Shown piece after piece: positions 10,436 to 21,622 of a stretch of 64,000 nucleotides of DNA. Location of the stretch: positions 558,001 to 622,000 of the forward strand of contig CM072892.1 of NCBI GenBank assembly GCA_037013685.1, in the 5' to 3' direction. The stretch's first letter is position 1, and each line of letters starts with the position of its first letter. The DNA comes from Acridotheres tristis. Taxonomy: Eukaryota; Chordata; Aves; Passeriformes; Sturnidae. Both the position numbers and the translations under genes were made by a program. Below the pieces are notes generated by a model. It was not told where the DNA came from and did no database searches. It saw only the letters and a list, made by a program, of their open reading frames with translations.

Positions 10436-11187
10436 GAACAAGAGCAGAGGTGTATTATAAAGCTCAGAGGGTAAATATGACTGAAATTCTGACAGAAAAA
10501 AACCCCACACCTTTAGAGGAAGCCTTGGCCAATTCAATTCTGGTTTTTATAAAATTTCATTATGATAATGCAGCTAGGACTGGGAATGTGCTGCCACCAG
10601 CTGCAGCTGCACACAGTGGCTGCACAGTGCAAACTGTGCTCTTCAATATTTCCAAACATAAAATTGGGAGCCTCTGCCTTGAAATGAGCTTTATCCGGGG
10701 AAGGTTCTCCAGGACTGCAGTGATAATAGGATCATTTATAACAGAGGGATTTTAAACAATATTCTTCACTTGTACCAAAAGCAAGAAATCACCAAGTTTT
10801 TTTCTTGCCAATAATAATGCAAATTTTAAGTGTTTGCAAGTTGAGCCTATAAGACAATGGACAGGGAGATTTGGGAGGAAAAATAACGGGTGAACTTTTT
10901 TGGGGGGATTTTATTCTGTCCTGCAAATAAAGGCCTGGCTGAGTGCCCAGAGCTGGCCCACACTGAGCCCAGCACCCAGCACTTCCCAGCTGGTAATTTA
11001 GGTTTTGCTTTATCCCAAGGAAGATTAAAGGCTCCTGTAAAGTGCAAACCATCAGCCTGAAATATCGTCCTGGGCTGTATTTCCAGGGCTTTTTATGTAT
11101 TCCCCAAATAAACTGCTTCTGCAGCAGGCACGGGAGAATAAAGGGGCTGCAATGTAGGTCAGGGCTGCCAAGGTTAAGGAGGAGCAG
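10436..11187. other. Unassigned unique DNA
   Basis: Includes an open frame of 101 codons at 10450-10755 whose product shows no recognisable domain. AT-rich at both ends, with no tandem repeats. Confidence 0.35.
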
Positions 11188-11329
11188 CTCTTCATCTTCC
11201 TCCTCATTCTCATCCTCATCTTCATCCTCGTATTCATCCTCATCTTCCTCCTCGTCTTCCTCCTCATCTTCCTCCTCATCTTCCTCCTCATCTTCATCCT
11301 CATCCTCATCTTCATCCTCATCTTCCTCA
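11188..11329. repeat. Pyrimidine-biased TCCTCATCT-type microsatellite
   Basis: Built from TCT, TCC and TCA triplets in varying order. It yields a run of serine codons on one strand and Lys/Arg/Met on the other. The adenine of TCA interrupts it, so only short stretches are pure pyrimidine. Confidence 0.9.
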
Positions 11330-11549
11330 GTGCAGGAGCAGCCCTGGCTCTGGCTCAGGGCTGGGGGAGCCCCGGGGCTCCTGGGCTGGGCACGGGAACT
11401 TCTGCAAGGACAAATTAACGTGGAAAAAGGAATTTCTGGCTGGAGAAACGCTCAGTCCCAGCCCTGCAGCCCTCGGGGGTGATCATGAGGAAATCAAACC
11501 CTCGGAGCTTCCCCAGCTCCTGCTCTGCTGGGACAGAGCCCTGCTGAGG

Positions 11550-11762
11550 GACAGGGGACAGGGATGGGGGGACAGGACACAGGGAATGGCTCCCAGTGCC
11601 AGAGGGCAGGGATGGATGGGATGGTGGGAATTGGGAATTCCTGGCTGGGCTGGAATTGCCACATTTGCTGTGGCTGCCCCTGGATCCCTGGCAGTGCCCA
11701 AGGCCAGGTTGGACATGGGGACAGTGGGAGGTGTCCCTGCCATGGCAGGGGTGGCTCTGGGA
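11550..11762 (+). mobile_element. CR1 fragment, sense, last 40 bp missing
   Basis: Starts in a GGACAGGACACAGGGAATGG block and ends right after CAGGGGTGGCTCTGGGATAA. The usual AAGGTCCCTTCCAACCC terminus is replaced by unrelated AT-rich DNA. Confidence 0.85.
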
Positions 11763-12372
11763 TAAGACAGGCTTTAAAAATTAGTCTGACAGTCAGTAAA
11801 ATCAGTAATTCCCACAAAAAATGCTTTGCCACTGTGTGCACCCTGCACAGAGCGAGCTCTGGTTGTGCAGAGGTTTTGGGGAGCACTGCCCTGAATTCGG
11901 ATGACATTGCACAGATCAATACGTGTGTGCTATTTCTAGCTCTCCACCTCTCTGCTGAGCTCTGAGCCCTGGTGTGGCAGGCAGGAGGGATCCCCGGCTG
12001 ACAACTCAGTGTGCCCTGCCCAGGGATCAGCCACACTCCCTGAAAACTCCCAGCAGAGCCTCTGATGGATGGAGCTGCTCTTGTCCTCAGAGCCAAGCAG
12101 GGAACTTGGCAGAGATCACTGACGAGAAAATGAGAAAATGCCCTGAGCTCCTTGAGGAGTGTCCTGACACAGAGAAGGCTCCAGCTCAGCGTTCCTGCAG
12201 CGAGGGGGGAGCAGCTCACAAAGATCTGAGCACAGCCCCAGCCTGGCCATCCCCATGGGAGATGGGATCCTGCTGGATCTCAGGAATGTGGAGGTTTGGA
12301 GCTTTCTGTGCTCCCAGGCACAGAGCCCCTGGAAAACACTGCTCTGGAGCTGGAACCTTGGAGAAGGCTTGG
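11763..12372. other. Unassigned unique DNA
   Basis: No repeat signature. Open frames run both ways but none resembles a known protein or has convincing splice signals. Confidence 0.35.
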
Positions 12373-12440
12373 AAATGGGAATAATGAGTTAGGAAATATG
12401 AATAATGAGTTAGTAAATATGAATAATGAGTTAGAAATCA
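12373..12440. repeat. Short 21-bp tandem repeat, three copies
   Basis: The unit resembles GAATAATGAGTTAGGAAATAT. It sits directly before the LTR-type fragment. Confidence 0.8.
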
Positions 12441-12850
12441 CAAATGTGTGGTGGGTCAGATGTGTGTGTTTTCACTGGGTTTTAAATTTAAGGTTTTTAT
12501 GTATAGTGGTGGACATGGGACAAGATAGAGAATTTGGGGTGGTGTCTTTTTCTTTGTTCATCTTCTTCTTCCTCACAGAACTCAGGCAGTGACCTTTGGT
12601 TGGTCAAATGTCACTCTAAGGGTCATGGGAATCTATTATTGAGTCAAAAGTATAAATAATAAACTTTTATTGGTGTTTTTAGCTTTAAAAGGCCTTGAAA
12701 CAAGCTCAGCTGGGACCATTTTCTCTATTTCTAGCAAGGAGCTGGAGGCACTGTTGTACTTTCTGTAAATTTTGATAAGATATAATAAACATCCAAGTCT
12801 GAACTCGAGGAACCTTCTGGATCACCTTTCTAATAATCCTGGCTCCGAAC
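12441..12850 (+). mobile_element. LTR-type fragment, sense
   Basis: Shares TTTAAAAGGCCTTG, a GGGACCATTTTC-like block and AATAAACATCCAAGTCTGAA with the minus-strand element at 62.7-63.1 kb, in the same order. The last block combines a polyadenylation signal with a following conserved stretch, as expected near the R/U5 part of an avian retroviral LTR. No coding region is present. Limits are approximate, particularly on the left. Confidence 0.55.
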
Positions 12851-12967
12851 AAAGCCAAGACTGATGACAAATCACTAATTAATGGTGCAAAGCCCAGCCC
12901 TCCCCTACAGGATCTCTGGAGCATCAGCTCTGGGCTCTGCCCTGCCACAGCCCCAGGAAACAGGAAT

Positions 12968-13031
12968 GGGATAAATGGGATAAAAGGGATAAAAGGGATA
13001 AATGGGATAAAAGGGATAAATGGGATAAATG
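12968..13031. repeat. GGGATAAA(A/T) tandem repeat
   Basis: About seven 9-10 bp units. Confidence 0.9.
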
Positions 13032-13100
13032 AGATCAAGTGTCTCTTACCTGTGCCACCCTGCCATCCTGCTCCACTGCTGTGCCTGCTGCTGAGCAAGG

Positions 13101-13161
13101 GAATCATCACAGAAACGTCTAGGCTGGAAAAGACCTCCAAGATCAGCAAGCCCAACCATTT
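13101..13161 (-). mobile_element. CR1-like 3' terminus, different subfamily
   Basis: CTAGGCTGGAAAAGACCTCC followed by AAGATCAGCAAGCCCAACC fits a CR1 terminus variant distinct from the main type in this window. Confidence 0.6.
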
Positions 13162-13216
13162 AATGGGTATTTTATAGATTTTTTTAATGGGTAATTGATC
13201 AATTTGAGAGCCCAAG

Positions 13217-13425
13217 TCTGGGGTTTTCAGCGCGGGGAGGACATGGAGCTGCTGGAGAGAGTCCAGAGGAGACCATGGAGCTGCTCCAGTGGAGCCCCTC
13301 TGCTCTGGATCCAGGCTGGGAGAGCTGGGAATGTTCCCCTGGAGACGAGAAGGATCCAGGGAGAGCTGAGGGCACCTAAAGGGGCTCCAGGAGAGCTGGA
13401 GAGGGACTGGGGACAGGGACATGTC
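13217..13425 (+). mobile_element. CR1 internal 3' region fragment, sense
   Basis: Shows GACATGGAGCTGCTGGAGAG, then GGGAATGTTCCCCTGGAGA and GAGGGCACCTAAAGGGGCTC, the same order as at 35.45-35.52 kb and 62.59-62.70 kb. It stops before the 3' terminus. Confidence 0.8.
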
Positions 13426-13637
13426 CCATAACGGGACAGCAACGTGCTGGGAAGGGCAGTGACCACCCCAAAGGTTAATTCTAGCAGGGATTGTGAGCAG
13501 CCTTTGGGAATTCCTCCCTGGAACCCCGGGCACAGGCTGGGTAGAGCCTGACAAGGTCCTGCCAGGTGGTGCCACGGGCAGAGGGAGGGCTCAGATGGGC
13601 TCTGTGCCCACCTGGGGCAGAGCAGGATTGTCCTGTA

Positions 13638-13856
13638 CTGGGACACTGCTGGAACCAGGACTGGGCTGGGACACTGCTGGAACCAGGACTGGGCTGTGCT
13701 GGGACACTGCTGGAACCAGGACTGGGCTGTGCTGGGACATTGCTGGAACCAGGACTGGGCTGTGCTGAGACACTGCTGGAACCAGGACTGGGCTGTGCTG
13801 GGACACTGCTGGAACCAGGACTGGGCTGTGCTGGGACACTGCTGGAACCAGGACTG
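13638..13856. repeat. 33-bp minisatellite, about seven copies
   Basis: The unit contains GGGACACTGCTGGAACCAGG followed by ACTGGGCTGTGCT. The first unit is 5 bp short. The length is a multiple of three, so reading frames pass through unbroken. Confidence 0.93.
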
Positions 13857-14025
13857 CTTGTCAAGGAGGGGGAGCTGAGGGGGCAGAAGCACCTGGAGAA
13901 ACTGGAGAAATAAAGTGGGATAAAATCCAGCAGCACCCACAGGAGAACGGGAAGGCAGCACTGGGAGCAGAAGGGACTCAGGGAACAGAAGGGAAACAAG
14001 CAGAGCCTGTGCCAGCAGTGGAGCA

Positions 14026-15053
14026 TTGCTGGGGACAGCAGTGGGGACAGCAGTGGGGGACAGCAGTGGGGACAGCAGTGGGGACAGCAGTGGGGACAGC
14101 AGTGGGGGACAGCAGTGGGGACAGCAGTGGGGACAGCAGTGGGGGACAGCAGTGGGGACAGCAGTGGGGACAGCAGTGGGGGACAGCAGTGGGGGACAGC
14201 AGTGGGGACAGCAGTGGGGACAGCAGTGGGGACAGCAGTGGGGGACAGCAGTGGGGACAGCAGTGGGGACAGCAGTGGGGACAGCAGTGGAGCATTGCTG
14301 GGACAGCAGTGGGGACAGCAGTGGGGGACAGCAGTCGGGACAGCAGTGGGGACAGCAGTGGGGGACAGCAATGGGGACAGCAGTGGGGACAGCAGTGGGG
14401 GACAGCAGTGGGGGACAGCAGTGGGGGACAGCAGTGGGGACAGCAATGGGGACAGCAGTGGGGACAGCAGTGGGGGACAGCAGTGGAGGACAGCAGTGGG
14501 GACAGCAGTGGGGGACAGCAGTGGGGACAGCAGTGGGGGACAGCAGTGGGGGACAGCAGTGGGGACAGCAGTGGGGGACAGCAGTGGGGGACAGCAGTGG
14601 GGACAGCAGTGGGGACAGCAGTGGGGGACAGCAGTCGGGACAGCAGTGGGGGACAGCAGTGGGGACAGCAGTGGGGACAGCAGTGGGGACAGCAGTGGGG
14701 ACAGCAGTGGGGACAGCAGTGGAGCATTGCTGGGACAGCAGTGGGGACAGCAGTGGGGGACAGCAGTCGGGACAGCAGTGGGGACAGCAGTGGGGGACAG
14801 CAGTGGGGACAGCAGTGGGGGACAGCAGTGGGGGACAGCAGTGGGGACAGCAGTGGGGGACAGCAGTGGGGGACAGCAGTGGGGACAGCAGTGGGGGACA
14901 GCAGTCGGGACAGCAGTGGGGACAGCAGTGGGGGACAGCAGTGGGGACAGCAGTGGGGACAGCAGTGGGGGACAGCAGTGGGGACAGCAGTGGGGACAGC
15001 AGTGGGGACAGCAGTGGGGGACAGCAGTGGGGACAGCAGTGGGGGACAGCACC
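14026..15053. repeat. 15/16-bp GGGGACAGCAGTGG minisatellite with higher-order structure
   Basis: About 65 units alternate between 15 bp (GGGGACAGCAGT) and 16 bp (an extra G). Rare variant units mark a larger pattern: GGAGCATTGCTGGGACAGCA near 14020, 14290 and 14722, and the CAGTCGGGACAG variant near 14333, 14633, 14765 and 14903. Mixed unit lengths make very long false frames of up to 650 codons on the minus strand. Confidence 0.95.
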
Positions 15054-15667
15054 CTGACCCTGCTGGGGTCTGCTCTGTGACCCCAAAGCAGCACAGCCAG
15101 GGCAGCACGGAGCTCTCAGCTGCAGCCTCAGCTCAGCCTGCACGAGGGAAGGACCAGCACAAAGGAGGAAAATACACATTTAAAAATAACCAGCCAGGAC
15201 CAGAAATACCTGGGCACCGTGACCCGGGTGTTAGACTGAAAGCTCTGAGATTTCTGGCCTAATCCCAAGAGGAGTGAGCAGCTCTGGTCACAATTTGGGG
15301 ATGGAATTTGTGTTTGCTGAAAAAAGGGAATGAGCACGGGGGAAATCCAGGAGGACAAGCACAGAAATGAGTTAAAAATCGCATAGGACAGGTGTCCTAG
15401 GCTGGCACCAGCAGCTGTTGGGAATGCAGGGAAGAGCTGCTGGAAGAGTGGAGGCTGCAAGGTGGGACTGGACACTCACCTGTGCTGGGGCTGCAGGGGA
15501 GGGAAGGAGATAAAAGGGATGAAGTCTCCACAGCCTGGCCAACATCCCCTTGTCCCAGAGCCCCTGGGGCTGCAGGGACACTGCTCCTCCCTGGGACATG
15601 CAGGGCACATCCCAGAGCCAGCCCTTGTGCAGGGAGGCCTTCACCAGCCCAGGCAGGAACCTCTGCT
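15054..15667. other. Unassigned non-coding DNA
   Basis: Mixed composition, no repeat unit and no recognisable gene. Confidence 0.35.
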
Positions 15668-15955
15668 TTGGGGCCACAGAGCCACACCTGGGGCTACAGA
15701 GACACACCTGGAGTGACAGAGCCACACCTGGGGCTACAGAGACACACCTGGGGTGACAGAGACACACCTGGGGCCACAGAGCCACATTGGGGCCACAGAG
15801 CCACACCTGGGGCCACAGAGACACACCTGGGGCCACAGAGCCACATTGGGGGCTACAGAGCCACACCTGGGGCTACAGAGCCACATTGGGGCCACAGAAC
15901 CACATTGGGGGCTACAGAGCCACCCCTGGGGTGACAGAGCCACCCCTGGGCCACA
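15668..15955. repeat. 19-20 bp minisatellite (GGGGCTACAGAGCCACACCT)
   Basis: About fifteen units with CTACAG/CCACAG/TGACAG and CACACCT/CACATT variants. Confidence 0.92.
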
Positions 15956-16540
15956 CCCAGCCCAGTCCCTGCAGGGATGCAGGGCTGCCTCGGTTTGTAG
16001 GTGCTGCATCCCCTTTGCTGCTGCCTGTCCACAGGGGATTGCCCTGAGACATTCCCAAGGTGGTTTTGCAGAGTTTTGGACCCTCAGCCACGTGGCTGGA
16101 CCTGGAGGTGCCCTGGAGCTCCTGAGCATCCCTCTGCCTCTCCCTGGGATCCAAACCAGCCTCCCCCACGGGGGATCCATCCTGCTCCAGGCCCCCCTTG
16201 GATCAGGGTGTGGAATGGTGCCAGGCTGGGAGCCTGCCCAGACCAGCCCCAGGGAGCAGAGCCTTGTGCTGAGAGCTTTGTGCTGGTTTTGGGAACCAAA
16301 GTTTCAAACTGGAGAACTAAAAATCCTGGTGAGGGGACTCAGACTGTGCTGAGTAAAGCCTCGGGTTTATGATTTGGTCGTGGGTAACCTTGCCACACTA
16401 AACAGCCCCTCAGATGTTCTGTAAAGTCATTTCCTGTTCTACCTCCTGTGCACACGTGCAAATCTCACCCAGGTAACAAAAACATTCCGTGGGCTCCAGT
16501 TCCAGTGCTCCCAGCCTGAGAAAGCAGCACAGACACCAAA
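15956..16540. other. Unassigned non-coding DNA
   Basis: No repeat or gene evidence. GC-moderate. Confidence 0.3.
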
Positions 16541-16704
16541 CTCCTCTCCTCTCCTCTCCTCTCCTCTCCTCTCCTCTCCTCTCCTCTCCTCTCCTCTCCT
16601 CTCCTCTCCTCTCCTCTCCTCTCCTCTCCTCTCCTCTCCTCTCCTCTCCTCTCCTCTCCTCTCCTCTCCTCTCCTCTCCTCTCCTCTCCTCTCCTCTCCT
16701 CTCT
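16541..16704. repeat. CTCCT pentanucleotide array, about 32 copies
   Basis: Essentially pure and uninterrupted, hence probably length-polymorphic. A pure pyrimidine strand of 160 bp can form intramolecular triplex DNA. Confidence 0.98.
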
Positions 16705-17610
16705 CCCCAAAGCAGCTCCAGAGCCTTGTTTAAGAATTGCCATTTAGAATTTACTAAAAAGCATCAACAGTGCCGAGGCTGCAAACCCTACCATGTAATT
16801 AGGAGTTAAACTCAACTCCCCACAGCAGCCAAGCACCGAGAAAACCCAGCCCTGTGGATATGTTAGGTATTTTAATTCCCTTTTTTATCCCAGCCTAAAT
16901 GACTGTGTTCTATTACCAAAGGAATATTGAGACAGAAAGTAAATGCAGAGGGACACTCCTGAGTAGGCAGCTGTTCAGGAAAACAGTTTAATAAAAATAG
17001 CTACTGTGCTGCCTGGAAATCCTCCAGAGTGGGGCTGGAAAGCTTCTCCTGCACTTGATTTAAGGAGAAAGGCACAGCTCCCACCCACCTGCTCTTCCAG
17101 GACCACATTTCTCTTTGCTCTCCCACTCTTCCATGACCTCAATATTCCGCTTGTCTTCCACTCTCAAGGAGATTAAACAGCAGAAAGATCTTCAAAGAAG
17201 TTTAATACAAATCAAATGCATTTTCAGCTGATGCATAATAAAATCGCTGCTGTCAGATGGTGCAGATAGAGGGATTCAAAAGTAATTTGGGGATATTTGT
17301 GCAAGGCCACCACCATTAAATCCAACAGCAGAGAAATCCCTGTACAGGAGCTGCAGGAGGCTGGGGATAACAGCCAGAGCAGGCGCCACCCTGTTCAAAC
17401 ACCATTTCTGGTGTTTCAGTCACCTCCTGCCAACCAGCCACTGCCTTCACCGGAGCCTTTGATAGGAATAATGGAGCGTTAATTGCATTTCAATATGGAT
17501 TAGTGGTTCTAATTGAGAAAAACCCCGGACAGCCCCACAGTGTCCAACTCACCGAGAGAATCCATGAATCCATGTCCTGAGGGCTTAGCACAAAGATTTT
17601 GGGTGGGGAG
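16705..17610. other. Unique AT-rich island, candidate conserved non-coding DNA
   Basis: 17180-17280 and 17450-17530 are AT-rich with homeodomain-like cores (GCGTTAATTGCATTTCAATA, GATTAGTGGTTCTAATTGAG). No repeats are present. The 61-codon and 89-codon frames in the area look random. Confidence 0.4.
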
Positions 17611-17720
17611 AAGGGAAGGGAAGGGAAGGGAAGGGAAGGGAAGGGAAGGGAAGGGAAGGGAAGGGAAGGGAAGGGAAGGGAAGGGAAGGGAAGGGAAGGG
17701 AAGGGAAGGGAAGGGAAGGG
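17611..17720. repeat. GGGAA pentanucleotide array, about 22 copies
   Basis: Pure purine on the plus strand. Every four units meet the G-quadruplex pattern with two-base loops. It lies 0.9 kb from the pyrimidine CTCCT array. Confidence 0.98.
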
Positions 17721-17935
17721 AGCTCCTGTGTGAGCTCTCAGTGCCGCTGCACAGGCTAACGAGCCCCCGAACCCAGCACTAATTAATCAATGTTGATCAG
17801 CACTCACTACAAGCGCCCCGGGAGCTGCTCTGCTCCCCTCGATCACCTCCGAGAGTGTCAGACCCTGCAAGGGCACAGCCCCAGCACTGACCTGAGCTGC
17901 TGTGCAGTAGGGACACCCAGACACTGCTGCTATGG

Positions 17936-19372
17936 GGTCAGGGTCCTGTTATAGGGTCAGGGTGCTGTTATGGGGTCAGGGTCCTGTTATGTGGGTCAGG
18001 GTCCTGTTATGGGGGTCAGGGTGCTGTTATGGGGCCAGTGTGCTGTTATGGGGTCAGTGTGCTGTTATGGGGTCAGGATGAGCTCTGGGGCCAGGGTGCT
18101 GTTATGGGGCCAGGGTGCTGTTATGGGGTCAGGATGAGCTCTGGGGCCAGGGTGCTGTTATGGGGTCAGGGTGCTGTTATGGGAGTCAGGGTTCTGTTAT
18201 GGGGGTCAGGGTGCTGCTCAGGTGCCAGGATCCTGCTCTAGGGTCAGGGTCCTGTTATGGGGTCAGGGTGCTGTTATGGGGCTAGGGTTCTGTTATAGGG
18301 TCAGGGTGCTGCTATGGGGTCAGGGTGCTGTTATGGGGTCAGGGTGCTGTTATGGGGTCAGGGTGCTGCTATGGGGTCAGGGTGCTGTTATGGGGTCAGG
18401 GTGCTGTTATGGGGTCAGGGTGCTGCTATGGGGTCAGGGTGCTTTTATGGGGTCAGGGTTCTGTTATGGGGTCAGGGTGCTGTTATGGGGTCAGGGTTCT
18501 GTTATGGGGTCAGGGTGCTGCTATGGGGTCAGGGTGCTGTTATAGGGGTCAGGGTGCTGCTATGGGGTCAGGGTTCTGTTATGGGGTCAGGATGCTGCTG
18601 TGGGGTCAGGGTGCTGTTATGGGGTCAGGGTGCTGTTATGGGGTCAGGGTGCTGTTATGGGGTCAGGGTTCTGTTATAGGGGTCAGGATGCTGCTATGGG
18701 GTCAGGGTGCTGTTATGGGGTCAGGGTGCTGCTATGGGGTCAGGGTTCTGTTATAGGGGTCAGGGTGCTGCTATGGGGTCAGGGTGCTGCTATGGGGTCA
18801 GGGTGCTGCTATGGGGTCAGGGTGCTGTTATGGGGTCAGGGTTCTGTTATGGGGTCAGGGTGCTGTTATGGGGTCACGGTGCTGCTATGGGGTCAGGGTG
18901 CTGTTATGGGGTCAGGGTGCTGCTATGGGGTCACGGTGCTGTTATGGGGTCAGGGTGCTGTTATGGGGTCAGGGTGCTGTTATGGGGTCAGGGTGCTGCT
19001 ATGGGGTCAGGGTGCTGCTATGGGGTCAGGGTGCTGTTATGGGGTCAGGGTGCTGTTATAGGGGTCAGGGTGCTGTTATGGGGTCAGGGTGCTGTTATAG
19101 GGGTCAGGGTGCTGTTATAGGGGTCAGGGTGCTGTTATGGGGTCAGGGTGCTGTTATGGGGTCAGGGTGCTGTTATAGGGGTCAGGGTGCTGTTATAGGG
19201 GTCAGGGTGCTGTTATAGGGGTCAGGGTGCTGTTATAGGGGTCAGGGTGCTGTTATGGGGTCAGGGTGCTGTTATAGGGGTCAGGGTGCTGTTATAGGGG
19301 TCAGGGTGCTGCTATGGGGTCAGGGTGCTGTTATAGGGGTCAGGGTGCTGCTATGGGGTCAGGATCCTGCTC
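17936..19372. repeat. 19-bp minisatellite (ATGGGGTCAGGGTGCTGTT), about 75 copies
   Basis: The largest array in the window (1.4 kb). Variants are GTTAT/GCTAT, GGTTCTG, an extra G in ATAGGGGTCAGG, and a few longer units at the left edge (GGATGAGCTCTGGGGCCAG). The ATAGGGG variant becomes common only after about 19050, so one end has homogenised separately. Confidence 0.96.
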
Positions 19373-19916
19373 AGGTTCCAGGATGGGCTCTGCTCACTGA
19401 CACCCCACAGTTGCCCCAAAGCAGCAGCAGAGTCCCCAGTGCCCCCTGAGCCCGAGCAGCCCCTCCCCTGAGCGGTGCCCTCAGCTGCTCTCCCACCCTG
19501 TGCCCTGCAGACGCCTTTCCCCAGCAGGGAGCCAGGCTGGCACACGCTCCTGGCCCGTTTCCGTGGGCAGCAGCCCCGGAGCCATCTGTGCCCAGCAGTT
19601 TGTGTGCAGAGCACGGCCACCTTCTGTTTGCCTCCTCCAGCCCCACGCAGCAACAATCACAGCGAAACAGTTCTGTCATCCTCGCCCAGCCCCGTGGCCT
19701 CCTGCATGTGAATTAGTGTCTTAAGCAGTTTATTCATTCATGGCAATCTGTTCATTTATTTCCAGGAGATTGTAGCGCTCCGGGAAGCCTTGCATGGGGT
19801 GGTTTTTTCTCTCTGAGCTCTGACTACAAGAGATTTTTTATTTTCCTTCGATCGTTTCATCAGCTCAGCTTCCACAGTGCTGGGATGATGTGTGAGACAG
19901 CCCTGCTCCCTGAAAG
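19373..19916. other. Unassigned non-coding DNA
   Basis: No repeat recognised. Open frames on both strands carry no recognisable domain. Confidence 0.3.
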
Positions 19917-20050
19917 CACAGAATCCTTCCAGATGGAAGGGACCCTCAGGGATCACCCAGCCCAGCTCCTGTCCCTGCACAGACCCCCCCAAATCCCACC
20001 CTGGGCATCCCTGGTGTCCAAACACTCCTGGAGCTCTGGCAGCCTCAGAG
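19917..20050 (-). mobile_element. CR1-like 3' fragment, second subfamily
   Basis: CACAGAATCCTTCCAGATGG terminus, then CTGTCCCTGCACAGACCCCC and a CCTGGAGCTCTGGCAGCC block. It is the same subfamily as the minus-strand parts at 28.9 and 41.85 kb. Confidence 0.7.
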
Positions 20051-20332
20051 TCAGAATAAGGATAAACTCCTGCACCCTCTAAAATAAACTGCAACACAAA
20101 AAGAGAGTTGGATCTCTTGGGAGCACCAATTTGTTTGGAATGCTCCCAACACCCCCATGTTTAATCCAGCTCCAAAGCAGGAGCAGCCCCATCCCTGCCA
20201 CACCTGACACCTGGGGCAGGCCACAGCCCAGGGCAGTGAAATATTCACCTTTAAAGCAAAGAGCACAAAACAACAGAAACCTTTCCAAAGCCCAAACTTC
20301 GACTGAATGGATGTCATCCAACCTGAGCTTTC

Positions 20333-20480
20333 CATAGAAACATGGAGGGACCTGAAAGCCACCCAGAGCCACCCCTGCCATGGCAGGGACACCTCCCACT
20401 GTCCCCAATGTCCAGCCTGGCCTTGGGCACTGCCAGGGATCCAGGGGCAGCCACTGCTGCTCTGAACAGCCTCAGAGGGC
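20333..20480 (-). mobile_element. CR1 3' end fragment
   Basis: GGAGGGACCTGAAAGCCACC followed by CCCTGCCATGGCAGGG and the CCAGGGATCCAGGGGCAGCC block. 5' truncated after about 150 bp. Confidence 0.87.
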
Positions 20481-21204
20481 TCAGGGGGTGAGTGGGCAAA
20501 CTTTGACACCCAGAATTTCTGGGTCATTTCCAAGGCTCAGGGAAGATCCTTCTCTTCCTGCTCTCCATGAAGGCTCTTTGGAACTTGATAGGAAGTTCTG
20601 AGAAAACGCTGGCAGCATATGGGGAGGGAGAACCTCATCTCTCCTGGGCACTCCCAACCACGGCACAAAAACCACTTTAGTGCTTAAATTATCCATCCCT
20701 GCTTGTCTCCAGGCAGGCTGGGAAGTGCTTTTGCTACAAGAACTCTGCCTCAGAATGGATTCTCATTTTACTGCTGAGCAGAGATGAAGCAAAAGGAGAA
20801 ATGCACATCAGCTTCAGAAATCCCAGTGCTGTGTTTCCAGCAATGCAGGGAGGGTTCATTCCAGCAGCTGCCCCACAACTGGGCAAATCCCAGAGCAAAG
20901 GGAGGGTGGCTGGAGCTGCTGGGAGCAGGGGGCTGCTGCTGCCCTCACACAGCCCCTGGAAACCCTATTCCATTTTCCTGTGCTGTCCTTCCCCACTCAG
21001 CGTCCTGCAGAGGCTTCTCCCATTGCCAGTGACCTGGAACGAGCAGGACACGAGGCTGATGAGGAGAGGATCTGCTTAAAATCCTCACGGATGGTTCCTG
21101 CAGTCACGCCAGACCCCCAGCCCGAGTCACTGCATCCATTCTGGGCTCCCTCTCCCAGTGGGGCAGCAGCTGAAGTGAGCTGGAAACACTCATGGAAGAG
21201 GTGA
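20481..21204. other. Unassigned non-coding DNA
   Basis: No recognisable repeat unit or gene. Confidence 0.3.
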
Positions 21205-21350
21205 CATTGGAAATGGGCCTCGAGATCAGAGGCCACTGCTCTCCCAGCCCTGCCCAGGCCACACTGCCCGTGTCCCCAAGTGCCACAGCCACGGGGATTT
21301 AAATCCCTCCAGGAACGGGGACTCCAGCCCTGCCCTGGGCAGGGACAAGG
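21205..21350 (-). mobile_element. Probable CR1 fragment, third subfamily
   Basis: CTGCCCGTGTCCCCAAGTGC, GGGGATTTAAATCCCTCCAG and GGGGACTCCAGCCCTGCCCT follow the order of a CR1 3' region that also appears at 49.4-49.5 kb. The terminus is degraded. Confidence 0.55.
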
Positions 21351-21439
21351 ACAAGGTTACAAAACATTCACAAATAACATGGTTCACATTCAGACTGAGA
21401 GAGGGCAGGGATGGAAGGGATATTGGGAGGGAATTGTTC

Positions 21440-21622
21440 CCTGGCAGGGCGGGCAGGGCTGGCACAGGGTGCCCAGATTTGCTGTGGCTGCCCCTGGATC
21501 CCTGGCAGTGCCCAAGGCCAGGTTGGACATTGGGACAGTGGGAGGTGTCCCTGCCGTGGCAGGGGTGGCTTTGGATTGGATTTAACTCTCTCCCAGCCCA
21601 GACCACTCTGGGATTCTGCATT
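21440..21622 (+). mobile_element. CR1 3' end fragment, sense
   Basis: GGCACAGGGTGCCCAGATTT through CCCTGCCGTGGCAGGG (one change in the core palindrome) to TCTCTCCCAGCCCAGACC. Confidence 0.87.

Noticed and set aside
11042..11482. A long serine-rich frame that could be taken for a low-complexity protein
   Set aside because: It is TCT/TCC/TCA triplet repeat with non-coding flanks.
13227..15179. Open frames of 537-650 codons on the minus strand and 417 codons on the plus strand
   Set aside because: They are made of the 15/16-bp GGGGACAGCAGTGG array plus the 33-bp array. Equal openness in several frames of both strands, with no domain, is typical for stop-free tandem DNA.
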